Origin: Angiostrongylus vasorum
Lineage: Eukaryota; Nematoda; Chromadorea; Rhabditida; Metastrongylidae
Reading direction: 5' to 3'
NCBI GenBank assembly: GCA_018806985.1
Contig: JADANN010000099.1
Location: 4,249,501 to 4,313,500, forward strand
DNA: 64,000 nt
Below are positions 1 to 11,710 of the stretch, one piece after another; the stretch's first letter is position 1; every line of letters begins with the position of its first letter. The translations under genes and the position numbers were made by a program. The notes under the pieces are model-generated. The model ran no database searches. It saw only the letters and a program-made list of their open reading frames with translations, and was not told the DNA's origin.

Positions 1-2247
1 GCGACAATAGAGGAGTCAGCGGCGCCGGAGTTCTGTCAACACGAGTTCGGCCATGAACATCGAATCATTTGAAGAAATAACAAACCAGATTGAACAGTTG
101 AAGAGACGTGGATTAATACCAGCTTTGACAATCTTCGTCATCTACGCACTGACATCTAATTACAAGAAAGGGGAAGTCGAAGCGTTTGAATACAGAACAG
201 ACTGCATAATAGTAAATCGAAGGTTTTGCCTAACGATGTCGCTGTTGTCCAAAGTTCTACACAGGATCAGACCACAACCTCCTTCGTGCAAGATTTCATT
301 TCTCGCAGAAAGAAGAGAAGCCGCAAAATTAAAAAAAAAGTTCTAAGACTATAATGAAATTCGATTTATTTAGTTCATTAGTTGGCTCTTGGAAAGATGC
401 CGTTAATGATGACATCGACGAGGAGTGCGATCGGTTTATTCAACATCTTCACATTAGCGTTATGAAAGCTGGGAGTTCGAAATTCACCAAGAGACGTCTT
501 TTTCCTGAAACACTCCAGCTGGTACGCCAACATGGATTCGCCCCACCCACAAAAGAAGCCATTCACTGTCGTTCGGACTTGTAAAACAATGTAGGAAGGT
601 GACAAAAGACGATCTTAAACAGAGAACAGCAGAAGTCCAATTACAAAACCAAAATGACTACACTCCAACAGCCGTACAGAAAAAGTTACAGCGTCTAGAA
701 ACGCAATGGAAAAAAAATCATTGAAGACTAGTACTCAGATCTCTTCAGTGGCCACGTCCTTCTGCCCTCATACGAAATAAAGAATAATGGATATGCCAGA
801 TATGCCGCATTTTCAGTTCCACCTTCCGAAATTCGACATGCTATTACGTCTGTGAAAAATTGAACCACACCAGGTCCGGACAGAATAAGATCTGAACACC
901 TTAAGAACCTTCTGCCAGTCCTCGTAAACACATTTACTCAGCTTTGCACACGCTACCTCTCTGGATACAAGGTCCCCACTGAGTGGAAGTGCAGCAGGAC
1001 AGTGCTAGTGCTCAAGAAACGTGACCACCACGAAATCGGCAACTATCGCCCAATCTGCTTGCTGTCTGTCGCCTACAAACTTTTCACTCGAGTCATCCTA
1101 AACAGGATTGACAGAAATGGACGAAGGACATCCATGTGAGTAAGCAGTGTTTCGAAAATGATTTAGTATGATGGACTACATCGACACGATAGCAAAGCTC
1201 ATTGAAGTATCACGAGAGTACAAAAGACCGCTTTGTCTCACTTTCATCGATTTACAGAAGGCCTTTGATTCAATTGAGATAGAAGCAGTGATAGAAGCTC
1301 TCGATAGTCGAGGTGTCCCCTACTCAGTACATAAAGATTCTTCGTGAACTGCACAAAAATCTCACAACCAGGATTTCACCATTCTACAACGATATTGTCG
1401 TTGATGTCAAAAGAGGAGTTAGGCAAGGCGAAACCATCTCGCCGAAATTGTTTACCGCCAGCCTTCAGAACGTCATGCGAACGTTGGAATGGGATAATAT
1501 GGAGTGAAAATCGATGGTCGGCAGTCACACCATCCTCACTTTGCTGATGACATCGTCCTTATAACACTAAACATTAGCCAAGCGGAACGTATGTTTGCCG
1601 ACTTTGATAAAGCCTGTGAAAAGATTGGTCTTCGACTAAACCTCACAAAAACGATGTTCATGAGGAACGGATTGGTTTCCCATTCACGCTCAATGGAACG
1701 AATATCTCCGAATGCTCCAGTTATGTCAATCTAGGTCGATAAATCAACATGTTGAACGACTTAGCTGTAGATTTGAGAAAAAGGAAAAGAGCGGCTTTGG
1801 GAGAGGAGCTTTCAAGTGCATCGAGGATATAGTGAGGAGAACGAAGAACACCCGACTCCATCCCCACCTCTTCGTCTCAACGGTACTTCCTGCGTTAACG
1901 TATGCGTCAAAAAACCTGGTCGCTACGTAAACAGGGATGAACAATCGCTCAGCGTTTGTGACTGTGCAATCGAAAAGACGATACTGGGACTATATCGTGT
2001 CACACAAGTAAGTAAAGTAAGGGAAGGGATTCGAAGCTCCCATCTACGCCAACGTTGAAAAATCAAAGATGCCGTCCTCTACGCCATACTGTCGAAGATA
2101 AGGAGGGCCGCACACGTAATGCGTATGAACGACTAGCGATGGAGAAAAGACTTGATTCCTCGGGATGTCAAACGTACTGCAGGAAGACCACGGGCCCGAT
2201 AGTCACAGTTCTTCGCGACAACCGTGAAAAAAAAGATGATAACTCAA
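1..2247 (+). pseudogene. RTE-I retrotransposon, decayed copy 1 (endonuclease end plus reverse transcriptase)
   Basis: Remains of a non-LTR retrotransposon of the RTE clade, whose single protein joins an apurinic-type endonuclease to a reverse transcriptase for target-primed insertion. The window edge cuts it inside the endonuclease; base 1 corresponds to about base 32636 of the better copy. Recognisable pieces are the endonuclease segment with TIFVIYALTSNY, the linker near 350-580, the RT palm segment with LTFIDLQKAFDS near 1240-1275, and the RT active-site block FADDIVLITLNISQAERM near 1540-1590. About 250 bases are missing from the endonuclease compared with the 32.5-kb copy, and frameshifts and stops break the frame many times. 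It cannot encode a working protein. The assignment rests on codon-by-codon similarity to the other copy and on known RTE motifs. Confidence 0.9.
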
Positions 2248-2337
2248 AAAGACCAGCATTCTACAAACTTCGACGTAAATATTCAATGCGTGCACAGACA
2301 CTCCATACATTCCATATATGCATCCGAACTGCGCTTT

Positions 2338-2867
2338 TTGAGCTAATGCGAGGTTGGTATAAGTTATCGTTGGTATTCCTCTGACGTTTCGAAGATTTTG
2401 CCCTCTTCAGCACCGTGTTGTTGCGTGTCATCCCACTTGATCAACGCACGACTGGTCCCACACACAAGAACACGGCTCTGAAGAAAGCGATGTCGCCGAA
2501 AAGTCAGCCAGTGAACAACAGCAACAACAGCAATAACGCTAACGATGACTTCAATGATGCTGAGATATTAGCAAAACTCCGGACCGGATGTGTCTGCGGT
2601 GGGGAACGAACGCGCTATTGTCCTTTCCGGGGAGTAACGCGTTCACCACCACACCATGTGGGTTCTTCGTTTTGCCTGTCTGTCATAGAACTAGCAGGCG
2701 AAACGAAGGACCTGCATAGTGTAGTGGAGAACGCGTTACTCCCGGAAAGGACAATAGCGCGTTCGTTACCCACCGCAGACACTGCGTTCGGAGTTTTGCA
2801 AATACCTCAACATCATTGAAGTTATATTTCGTTAACGACAACTTATACCAGCCTCGCATCAGCTCAA
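2338..2867. repeat. DH element 1: long palindrome with two head-to-head tRNA-like modules
   Basis: The outer arms 2338-2371 and 2834-2867 are inverted copies of each other. Inside them, 2551-2680 (minus) and 2697-2830 (plus) are two closely similar copies of one tRNA-like module facing away from a centre near 2688. Each module has an A-box-like stretch (TGGTGTGGTGG or TAGTGTAGTGG), a B-box-like stretch around GCGTTCG, then GAGTTTTGC and a segment resembling ATATCTCAGCATCATT. The whole would fold into a very long hairpin. It interrupts RTE-I copy 1, so it is younger than that copy. No coding capacity is visible, and the mobilising enzyme is unknown. Confidence 0.75.
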
Positions 2868-2884
2868 CAAAGATATTTCGTAGA

Positions 2885-3020
2885 AAGATATGATACTCAG
2901 CGAGTCCCAAGAGCAAACAGGACCCACTGGGCTTCTCGTGTACGCGACAGGGAGAAAAGGAAGATATACTGTCGCCCGCTAGCATCACTAAACGATCAAA
3001 AGGACAACATGTGATGCAAG
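2885..3020 (+). pseudogene. RTE-I copy 1, distal end beyond the DH insertion
   Basis: This stretch resumes the C-terminal end of the RTE-I protein and its tail. It matches 35180-35310 of the other copy, including ACCCACTGGGCTTCTCG, the following CGCGACAGGGAGAAAAGGA and the ending ACATGTGATGCAAGTG. The preceding part of copy 1 stops near 2247, so the roughly 640 bases between were inserted. The sequence is non-functional. Confidence 0.75.
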
Positions 3021-3873
3021 TGTTACAGCTAATATTAAAAACCTAGAGATATGGTCATTACATTAAAAAAAGGCGAAAACTCCCTGTTATAAAAGATAGG
3101 TGGCTCTCATACACCTTAGTTTAAAAAGGTCATTGAGAGGAACAACACGAATAATTAAAGAAGGACTGAAATAGGCATGAGTTGCTGAGAAGATGTGATA
3201 CGTAACCATGAAAGCATTTCTTATTAATAGTTAGTTTCTGCTTCATAATTTTTTTCGTAAGCGGAGGAACTCACAGCGGCAATCGAATACCAGCAATCTT
3301 TCTTACAGCATATGCAGGGCAGTTGAATACGATCTTCGGCTCTGCACGCATACGATGGCACAACAGACAACGGCGGAGCAGCTAGTACTGCAACGAAAGC
3401 CCAGAATGTTTTGGACGTAGAGCTAAGGAGTGTAGTAGACTTGAAAAAACATCTGTATATATGTATCTTATCGTAAATCTGTTTATATTGCCCTACAAGT
3501 CACATCACTGTGTTTGTGATTAGCGCGGCGCAAATTTTGCGAGTCCACACCCTAGATGTTTTGCAAAAGGAAAATACCGCAGTAGTGAAAAAAGCGAAAA
3601 AACATTATAAATGGAAAGAAATCAAGTTGTTGGCGATTCCGTTGTAAAATTTAAAACAGACAGCAAAAAATTCGATAGTTTAAAATTACAGGAATTGTAA
3701 ATTACCAGGAAGTATAAAAATACATTAAATGAACTCATAGCACTCCAGTACTCTCATCAGTTTCCTTTGACGAAAATATGAAGGATGTTCCTTTAGCAAT
3801 TTGAAGCTCACTTTCCATCTTGTGTGAACTTCAGAGTCTTAAAAACTTTATTCTCCCGATTATATCAGCTAAG
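3021..3873. other. No recognised feature
   Basis: AT-rich sequence. I see no long open frame, repeat-family match or splice-like exon. Confidence 0.5.
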
Positions 3874-4168
3874 AACGCGGAAAGCGCAGCGGTTAAAGAT
3901 GCCGTTCATGGTGAGCAGGGCCACTGGTTTACCATCTTCCTGGACTAACCAAGCCTCCCATCTTGCGAGGTTGGAAAATTGGTACTGGTAACATAACTGA
4001 AAAATATCGACTCTCTGACTGATAAATGCAGGCCGCAATCTGTAGTGAAGATCTGCGGATGTCTTAACACAACATGCTAGGATTTTAAGTGCTTGCTCGA
4101 CCAGCATTCGACAACATTCATAGAAAAGAAGAGTCTTCAAGCAGCAACCGTCCCAAAAACGCAAGTCC
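3874..4168 (+). repeat. SINE2, degenerate copy
   Basis: A decayed member of the longer tRNA-headed SINE family. A weak head (AGCGCAGCGGTTAAAGATG) is followed by the central core (CCAACCAAGCCTCC-like, then GGAAAATTGGTACTGG). The tail features TGCTCGACCAGCATTC and TCAAGCAGCAACCG are also present. The end of the tail is lost. Confidence 0.65.
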
Positions 4169-4287
4169 ATTGACGATGACAGCGGGAGGACGCGAGACGA
4201 TTAGTCGAATGAAAGGAGTATAGTGATCCACACAATATTTGAAGTTTGGTCATATAAATTAAAGGTTAAATGTTAAATAACAAGGCA

Positions 4288-4520
4288 TTTGGAGTTGATC
4301 AATCCCTGAGTGATGCGCCATGCAGTCGACCTTTGGGCTATACAATGAATTGCAGTGATCTATCGACGCACCAATTCGTGATGCTATCCTTCCAGACAAG
4401 TCTGGTACCAATCTGAAGAGCCTTAAGCCATGGAAGGGTTTCTAAACTCGGAGCGCTGAATTGAACTAATGACCAGGCATGTTCCACGTGGCACCTCTAC
4501 TCACTAGGCTACAGGCTCCA
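4288..4520 (-). repeat. SINE1, degenerate copy
   Basis: Read on the minus strand, the tail motif survives as GTTGATCAATCCCTGAGTG in plus orientation, and the core as CCAGACAAGTCTGGTACCAA. The tRNA-like head is near 4480-4520 and badly eroded. About 50 bases are missing compared with intact copies. Confidence 0.65.
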
Positions 4521-5537
4521 ATAATAACGAAAACAATGATAAGAACTGATAATAATAGTAAAACCAGGAGCAATAATAAAACTAAATCCTTTACCGAGCA
4601 CGACGACAAGGGCGCATAAGGAGGCGAATTGGAGAGTGACATGCATTTCGTTCGATGTGCCTGCAAACTGGAAATTAAAACCACAGCGAACTGAAGGAGA
4701 TATTAATTAGAAATCAATGGAAAATGACTGGTAATGGATTGCAACACGCGAATGCGTAGAACGTATGTAGACAGCAGTGACAAAAAAACGAGGAACTAGC
4801 GGTGGGTAAAACCAAACAAAAAAAGGTAATAGAACGAGGACAGAAAGATAAAGAGTTAGTACAAAAATGTCGTAAGGTTATCGTTTTTTCACGTCACGAT
4901 TTAGCTAGAAAATAGGAAAGTGTTAAAGTAGCAAAGCCTACAACAACTGCCACGAGTGGTCTAAAAATCGGAAAAAAGTGGGTATGAGCACCGTTTTTGC
5001 AAATGTAACTTTAGTATTTCATGTTTCCTTTTTCGTAATTCCTTTCGCACAAGGCAGTGTTACTTCATGAAAAACAAGGGATAAAAATTTCGATAAAGAG
5101 CAGGAAGACTTGAGCATTTGAGCAACTTTTAGAAGAGAATCTACCTTATCATTTCAAGGATTGCATTTACACATACGTACGTGTGCTATTTTTATTTACA
5201 GCGTGCTCAAAAATTACGTGTCGTATGCATTCTAACAATTCTTTTATTCGGTTCGTTTCCTCTCAACCATAATTTATGAAGATTTTCGGATTTTTTGCAT
5301 GGTTTCAATTATAACCTGAAATTTTTTCCCTTTTCTCCGTTAACGCTGTTGAATTCTGGTCGAGTTGACCCTCCAAGGAATTCTGGGATAGTCGTGTTAG
5401 CGGTATCCCAGCTCTCCACAAGATGCAGTGGCAACCCTTTGTTAATTAGAAAGGAGAACCGCAGACCATTCCAATAGCAATTCCCCGATGCCGGAGAAGT
5501 GGGAGGCCTGATTAGCTTTACCGCAGTAGAAAATGCG

Positions 5538-5540
<3 letters not shown>
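4521..5540. other. No recognised feature
   Basis: AT-rich sequence with scattered A-runs and no convincing exon. Two overlapping frames at 5295-5629 arise partly from the following TA run and are not credible genes. Confidence 0.5.

Positions 5541-5573
<33 letters not shown>
5541..5573. repeat. (TA)n microsatellite
   Basis: An uninterrupted alternating T-A run of about 33 bases. Confidence 0.95.
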
Positions 5574-5577
<4 letters not shown>

Positions 5578-5640
5578 TTAAACGAACTTCTTCAAAATTT
5601 TTAAAGCTGGAATTTGAAAATTCTATCACGATAAAAAAAA

Positions 5641-5838
5641 GTGGGGGATAGCATAATGGTAGTGATGCAGGACCAGCATTCTATGACGTTCAGGATGAAA
5701 TGAAAGTCCTCAAGCAGCAGCCGAAGCCACACGTAAACGTTGGAAGACCTTCGAGGATGATAGATGCAAGGAAAGAATGGATTGTGAGATGTGCTAAGAT
5801 CTGCACAGTAGAGGTGAAGGAGGGTCGCATAAAGTAAG
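5641..5838 (+). repeat. SINE2, internally deleted copy
   Basis: A short head (GGGGGATAGCATAATGGTAG) passes directly into the family tail, starting at GACCAGCATTCTATGACG and running through CAAGCAGCAGCCGAAGCC and CACGTAAACGTTGG. The B-box region and the central core are deleted, so this copy joins the first 20-odd bases to the last 170. Confidence 0.75.
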
Positions 5839-5861
5839 AAAATAAGATCATGATTAGAGGA

Positions 5862-5990
5862 GGATGGCACAATGGTAGAAATTCCCATCATTATAGGCAA
5901 GGCGCTAGTTCCACTCGGGTCGTGGTTTATTAAGCCTTTCATCTCTTCGGGATCGGAAAAATTTCTACTAGAGTCGTGTGAGAGCACCTG
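5862..5990 (+). repeat. SINE2, head and core fragment
   Basis: A second partial copy in the same orientation starts 24 bases after the previous one. It carries a head (AGGATGGCACAATGGTAG), a weakened B box (GCTAGTTCCACTC) and the beginning of the core (AAGCCTTTCATCTCTTCGGG), then ends. The two pieces together look like a rearranged insertion. Confidence 0.6.
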
Positions 5991-6469
5991 GCTCCCTCTA
6001 ATTTACAACGCTGGCACTGCTTGTGGTGAAAACTTCGGAACGCTGTAACAGAGCTACCCCAATGTTCCAAATAAAGTCAATTCGGCCAGCAATCAGCGAC
6101 ATTCATGAAGAAGACGAAATTCTCTAGTTAGCGATCGATGTGAAGAAATGGATAGAACTCAAGAAATGATGCTGTCAGCAATACGTGATGTCGGCTCGTC
6201 TAAAAAAAACCATGATACATTATTGAATTTTTTTTAAAACGCAGGCGGACAACTGTCCACACTGGCGAGCCATTTCGGTACATCATTGTGTTCTGCAGGG
6301 CGAAATCACACTACTCCACTCACACTTCTCTACTCTCTTCGTTGTTTAAGATGTAAGTGTTCAAGAAAAAAAAATAGAAAAAGAATGATTGTCGGATCTA
6401 TAAATTTAAAATTAGTTAAATTAGATTAAACTTTAATTTTGACTCAAATCAAATTTTAAAAAAGGGGCG
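5991..6469. other. No recognised feature
   Basis: AT-rich sequence between two SINE2 copies, with no feature I can support. Confidence 0.5.
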
Positions 6470-6845
6470 GATAGCCCAGTGGTGGTCATGTCCGTCACCA
6501 CGAGCATGGTGCAAGTTTGATTCCGCTCCGGGCCAACCAAGTCTCTCATTCCTCCGGGGTCGGGAAATTGGTACCAGACTTGCCTGGTGAAGAAATCACT
6601 CTCTGCAATCCAATTGGGAACGTTCCAGCCCGGCTATCTCAGGACTACGAGGAGATTTGCTCGACCAGCATTCTACGACATTCAAAATGAAATGGAAATC
6701 CCTCAAGGTGCAACTGAAGCCACACGTAAAAGTTGGAAAATCGGAGGATCTTCGTAGACAATGGATGCGAGGAAACGAATCGAATGTGAGAAGTGCTGGG
6801 ATCCGCACACTAGACGTGAAGGCGGATCAAGGCAGAAAAAAAAAT
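6470..6845 (+). repeat. SINE2, full-length reference copy
   Basis: The best example of the family. A tRNA-like head has A-box GGATAGCCCAGTGGTGG and B-box GTTTGATTCCGC. The central core at 6534-6587 includes CCTCCGGGGTCGGGAAATTG and GTACCAGACTTGCCTGG. A family-specific tail of about 250 bases follows and ends in an A-rich run. RNA polymerase III promoter boxes of this kind and an A-rich end are typical of SINEs moved by a LINE. The core is shared with SINE1 although heads and tails differ. Confidence 0.85.
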
Positions 6846-7352
6846 TCAAAGTTCAATCAAGGTAAGGTAAGAAACCTTATAATTTCCTGGAAAAGATTTG
6901 CTAAGTATGGATGTTTTTGTTTCAATTAAGCTCCTTCAGTAAAAAATCAATGAAGCGATGTTCTCATGGTCAGAACGCCAATTTTACTCCGGCTTCAGCG
7001 TAAGAAAATCATGTCGCTGAAATATGGAGGCAATGATTATTTAACAGTATTTATCAGAAGCTTACGTGCGAAGCTTGTTAAAGTCTTGTAGCTCGGGTTG
7101 AAGTGCTGTTTTTAGGCATTACTTGCCACGGTACTGTAATTCTAGCGGAGAAGAGCTACACGCTTCAAAAGATTAGGAAGTCATCTTCGTCATCACAGCA
7201 TCAAAAGACGGACTATACAAAGATATAGGCATTGATTCATATATTTGTGTAAAAACTGTATAAAGACTGTAGCTTTGCCTCTATGAACTTTCAAGCTTTG
7301 TTTTTAATTAACAGTTTGTGCACATCTTTTCATATTATATACCACTTTACAA
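6846..7352. other. No recognised feature
   Basis: AT-rich spacer with nothing identifiable. Confidence 0.5.
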
Positions 7353-7628
7353 GGTGCGCGTTGCGCACTGGTTGGAGGCGCCGTGCAACACACATGGGAT
7401 CGCCAACCGCGCCCATGGCCCACCAAGCCTTCCATCCCTTCAGGGTCGGCAAATTGTCTAGAAGGGTAGCATCACTGGTGCGATACATCGGTAGGTGGGC
7501 TACCGCGAGTCATTATAAAGGCCAGATATGCATTCAATCACCTTCAACAATGCTTAGTGAAGTCGAATGCTTGGCGCATTCTTCAGGGGGTTGATCAACA
7601 ACGAGAGCTTTATCCTTTACCCTTTATA
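7353..7628 (+). repeat. SINE1, near full-length copy
   Basis: The tRNA-like head starts GTGCGCGTTGCGCACTGG, with a slightly damaged B box (GGGATCGCCAACCGC). The shared core follows (CCAAGCCTTCCATCCC, then GGTCGGCAAATTG). The tail runs through AGATATGCATTCAATCACC to the terminal TTTATCCTTTACCCTTTA, the usual short-repeat end of this family. Confidence 0.85.
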
Positions 7629-8488
7629 CCACTTTATAGCGCCCAAAATTGTGTTAATCGGTGTTTATTTGATGATTTTTGAAATACAGCAGCTCCTATG
7701 TATACCTATACAAGAGCAAAGGTATTAAAGAAACGCTTTCTGAACAAGCTAACAGTGTGGGAGCATTAAGAAATGGCCGCGATGAAAGAGTGGCCCATGA
7801 ACTGAAATGAAGTCAAAAAGATATCGTTATGGATTCTGTTCTGTGTTTTATTAGTACAACAGAGCCATTCTGAAAGGTACAGGAAAAAATAACTCCGTAT
7901 TACTACTGGTAACGTACTTATAAGGCTGAGTAGATGATAGGCCGAAACATTTCGAAAGCTAACTCTAGCTCATTACAAAGGTATGATTACCTTCGGAGCC
8001 ATCAGTATATCTTCCCACTCTCATAAACCAGTTACAATACAGTGGTAAATTTAATCAGGCGATAAAATGTGCCAAGAAGTGAACCATCCGAATAGAATAC
8101 ACTAACGAAATTGCTTAATTTTGTCGTACGAGCCGCCTGACTGCATGTTGCTCAATCAACCGTGTTAAAGTAAAAAAATTGAGTTACGAGACTTCACGTC
8201 AGTCACGTAGTCAACGGACCCCTCTCAACAGCCTATTGCCTTTTTTTTTCGAGAATCTCAGTGACTGCTTGCCGAGAAAGAGGTTCACGAAAAGAAAAAA
8301 ACGGCTACTGAGACGGACTACGAAGAATTTAGCACTTCCTGGGGTTCAGAATTCTGCACTACCGAAAGAAATAAACTTTGTTGGCAAAAGTATGCGTTTT
8401 CTTTTTTTTAGATTAGAAAAAGTTCGCAACAAGGGGACCCATATGCACTTGAATTCTTCGGTTCAAACTGAGAGGACTTTTACAACAT
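7629..8488. other. No recognised feature
   Basis: Contains one 103-codon frame (8179-8490) without recognisable domains or exon borders, which I do not call. Confidence 0.45.
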
Positions 8489-8640
8489 AGTTACTTACCT
8501 AGGATACTTGGACGGCCAGTCTTCACTGATTGTGCTTACCCCAGCGTAATCTACATTTTTCGGAGTTTTGTTGGTTTAGCCACTATGTTTCCACCGCGTC
8601 CCGAGGTCAGCCTGGCCAAAGTTGACCCATAGAACACACC
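8489..8640 (+). repeat. U1 repeat, 5' part
   Basis: Matches the start of the unclassified U1 family seen more fully at 13.3, 22.3 and 43.7 kb. Shared signals are GATACTTGGACGGCCAGTC, CGGAGTTTTGTTGG and GTCAGCCTGGCCAAAG. It stops after about 150 bases. Confidence 0.7.
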
Positions 8641-9195
8641 AGTTTTGTAATAAATATTATTTCAAGTATTGCTGTAAATTTCTGGCACGTTATTCAATTG
8701 AGATAAAGAATGTCATGAAAAAAACAGTATTGACAAATAAGCGAGAGTCATTTGCGCAAAAAGTGCAGAAAATCTTGAGCAGATGAGACCACAACTGATA
8801 TCTCAACACGTCGACAGTTTTACTCATTAGCTAATGAGAGATCATAGGTTCTATTCTGAACTAAGGTCCTCACAAATAAAAAACAAGCTGGACGAGGTAG
8901 TTTCTCTGAAAACTATACCGTCATCGTTATAAAGAACGATACGCTTGTGAGGAAAACTTAAGTTGGTCTTTAAAGTCAGATTTCATCGGTTAAGAGCAGA
9001 TGGATGAGGTGAACAGTGCAGTAGACTCCTAGCGAATGTAGACGAAACACGAAGACGGTAACGATCTGAATTATGGGCAGATTTCTTTCCTTTATACGCC
9101 AGCCAGCTGGTTCCGAAGCTGGAAATGATTTATAGATCACGAAAACCTCCTCGGGGAGTTAACCGAGCTCGAAGCAGGCCATTGTTGCGGTAGGA
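8641..9195. other. No recognised feature
   Basis: No repeat-family match or coding signal stands out; the last 100 bases become more GC-rich. Confidence 0.45.
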
Positions 9196-9273
9196 ATGGA
9201 GAATCTGCCGGAGCTCGCGCAACTCGTGAAGCTACTTGAGTCGGCCAAAGATCCAGTTGAGTGTCACGTATTG
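9196..9273 (+). CDS. Possible short coding exon, unrecognised
   Basis: An ATG opens a 26-codon helix-like peptide beginning MENLPELAQLVKLLESAKD that runs to a consensus splice donor (TTG followed by GTGAGT). The surrounding 150 bases are more GC-rich than the neighbourhood. Against it, no good acceptor precedes the ATG, no partner exon is visible, and the opposite strand is also open here. I do not recognise the peptide. Confidence 0.15.
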
Positions 9274-10924
9274 GTGAGTCTCCAAGTACCGAACACCAGT
9301 GAAGAAACTAAGTTGAAAGAAAAGCGTATTGGTTGTTGAGGAAATCAATTGAAGACGTTTGGATTGAAACACAGAGATTTCAACGATCGGCCAAGCGAGT
9401 AAAACAGAAAGTAATAACAGAGCCATGCCTTTCGTATTTCGATGAAACCGTCTTAACCATTAAAATTTTGAATTTCATGGGAATTTTTGGAAATCAAATC
9501 CTGAATCGCAATTGTCACGACAAAATATAAATAACGAACAATCACGCTGTGATACGAACGACACATTACTTAGGCTCCTACGCATGGCACGACATAAATT
9601 CATACTGTCGAAAATAAGTAAAAACATCACCTTTATTACCCTTCTTGATGGCAACGATTCAACACTTAAGCAAACGCCAGAAAAAGTGTCCACTCGATCT
9701 TACGTTCCATAGTTGACTAGTTAACTCTAGTAGATGGAGAGATATAGAAAGAATTTTTTCATGGCGAAAAAGTCTGACTATTGTATAGTTCTTGTTATCC
9801 AGCGGTTGTCACTAAACGCATTGTGTGTCCCTGTCCAACTGATATTCGACATCTTGACGCTTACGGCGGCGTCCTTGATTTTCCGTTGAACAGAATTTCT
9901 GCCTCAATTGAGGGAAAAGACATTTTAAAGTTGTCGAAAGTGAGATGAGCCAGTCTCCTTAACCAGAGCTTTTTTGTTTCATTAATAACATAACATAAAT
10001 TGTTATAAAACATTAATCGGTCAACGTCTCGGCGCCCTCTGCTCTTTCGTAGTTGAAATGATTGGAGTGGATTAACTAGCCACTGCTTTTTGCGATGTCG
10101 TAGAAAAACTGAGTCGATTCCTGTGGAGGAGCACCCCTCCAATGAACTAGTCGCCCTCGACAGTGTTTTTATAGAGGACGCCTCTATAACTCTTGTGGCG
10201 TTTCTGTGAGCACTATTTTCGTTATGTCATTCACATTCTTTGTTTGGCTAATGCAGTTCTAATGCAAACCACATACGCAGGCAGATTGGAAAATAGCCGC
10301 CGGAATCACCTAGGGTTCCATTTTTTGTAAAACAATATGGTATTGGTTGCTTTTTATTAGCTGAAAATATTGCATAGTGGTAAATTACGTGCGAAAATCA
10401 TTGCTTATGTGTTGCTGAGGTCTGCTAATAAGTGATTCAAGTATTCGGGTTTGATCCAGGGGGGATCTTGTAAAATGAGATTACTTACTGAGAAGCCATG
10501 CCGACAACAAGTCACGGGTAGATTTTGAAACCTAAGACCGCTATGAAGACAAATTTATCATTTCTGACATAGCAGGGAAACAAATGGACCTCCTGTTGAA
10601 AACTTCGGAATGTAAGTCGTTTCTATTGATGCTCTAGATGCAGTAATTATTTCCGCTGAGCATGTTTTTCCCTTTCTACTCGAGTTATCTGCTTCAGTTG
10701 CGTCTCTACTTTACGGGCTTGAAACCAACTTGATAATTGCCTGCGGCTAGTGACACTAGTGTATCAGGTCGAGAGTTTTAAAATAGAAACACAGTAACAG
10801 AAGTAGAACATGAGCACATGAAAACAAACAAATGGATAGGGTCTTCGGTGGCTTTAAAAGCGTAACCTGTCTTAGCGTTGTCATAGAAATTTTGAATAAA
10901 TCGATTCTTTCCAAAATCGACCAT
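9274..10924. other. No recognised gene or repeat; one perfect small inverted repeat
   Basis: The only structure I can support is at 10169-10189, where TTATAGAGG and CCTCTATAA flank ACG, giving a perfect nine-pair hairpin. A 93-codon frame on the minus strand at 9861-10142 has no family signal. Confidence 0.45.
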
Positions 10925-11165
10925 TATTTAACCTTGGCATAAATAATCAATGTTTTTGAAGATTATGCATTTACACGAGGTTGTCATGGAATTTTTATCG
11001 ACAAAAGATTCGATAAGACACAAATGCGAACAATCATATCGCGTGAATGAACGTCTGTAGAAAGGCGACTGAGATCAGTCGGCGCTGAAGATGAAACTCA
11101 AACATCAGCTAAAAAAAATTTCTTCCGAACCTCGTGTAGGCCCAACACTCTTAGAAGATGTATAC
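10925..11165. repeat. FB fold-back element, degenerate copy
   Basis: The left half starts ATTTAACCTTGGCATAAATA and continues through TTTACACGAGGTTGTCATGG. The right half carries GGCGCTGAAGATGAAACTC and ends near CGAACCTCGTGTAGGC, which is the left-half sequence in inverted order. Both halves are well diverged from the cleaner copies at 47.1 and 55.5 kb. Confidence 0.6.
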
Positions 11166-11387
11166 TGATTGTATTCTTCAGTGAAGAAATATCAGCAGGC
11201 GAGTTTCTTCAAAACTCTTGCAAATGAATTAAAAACTCCAATTTTCAATGGGTTTCGGATTTCATTCCCTTAATTTTAGATTAATGCTTTACAAGATAGG
11301 CCTTACCTAAAAGAACTGACGGATCCAATCTCTTCCACTTACAACGATGTAACCAACTTCATCTTAGTACCGTGGGAAAAGAATGCG

Positions 11388-11582
11388 TGTATTGCAGTGG
11401 TTAGAGGAGCCCTGCCAAATACACGGCGTCGTTGGTTAGTTCTGGCGCTTTGGGCAAACTTTCGTCTATCTGTGGCCGGTTATATCTGTCGTTGATGCCA
11501 GATTTGTCTGCGAGAATAAAAACACTGTCTTCGTGCATTACTCAACCGTGCAACTAGTTGTATAGGCCAAATGTGCATTTAT
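11388..11582 (+). repeat. SINE1, degenerate copy
   Basis: A head-like start (GCAGTGGTTAGAGGAGCCCT) precedes eroded core sequence and the tail piece TAGGCCAAATGTGCATTTA. The B box is lost. It lies just upstream of an intact SINE1 in the opposite orientation. Confidence 0.5.
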
Positions 11583-11710
11583 TCTGCTTTATAATACACA
11601 TGAAGAATTCGAGTGCAAGGGCATCCCTCAAAAATTGACAAACGCAACCCCTTTTATCGCTTAACCACTTTGACTGCATCAAGAACCTTCCTTGCATTAG
11701 GACGAGAGGA

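Noticed and set aside
6470..6560. tRNA gene call for SINE heads
   Set aside because: A- and B-box-like sequences exist but there is no acceptor stem pairing or cloverleaf, and the unit continues into a repeated SINE body. The same holds for the other heads.
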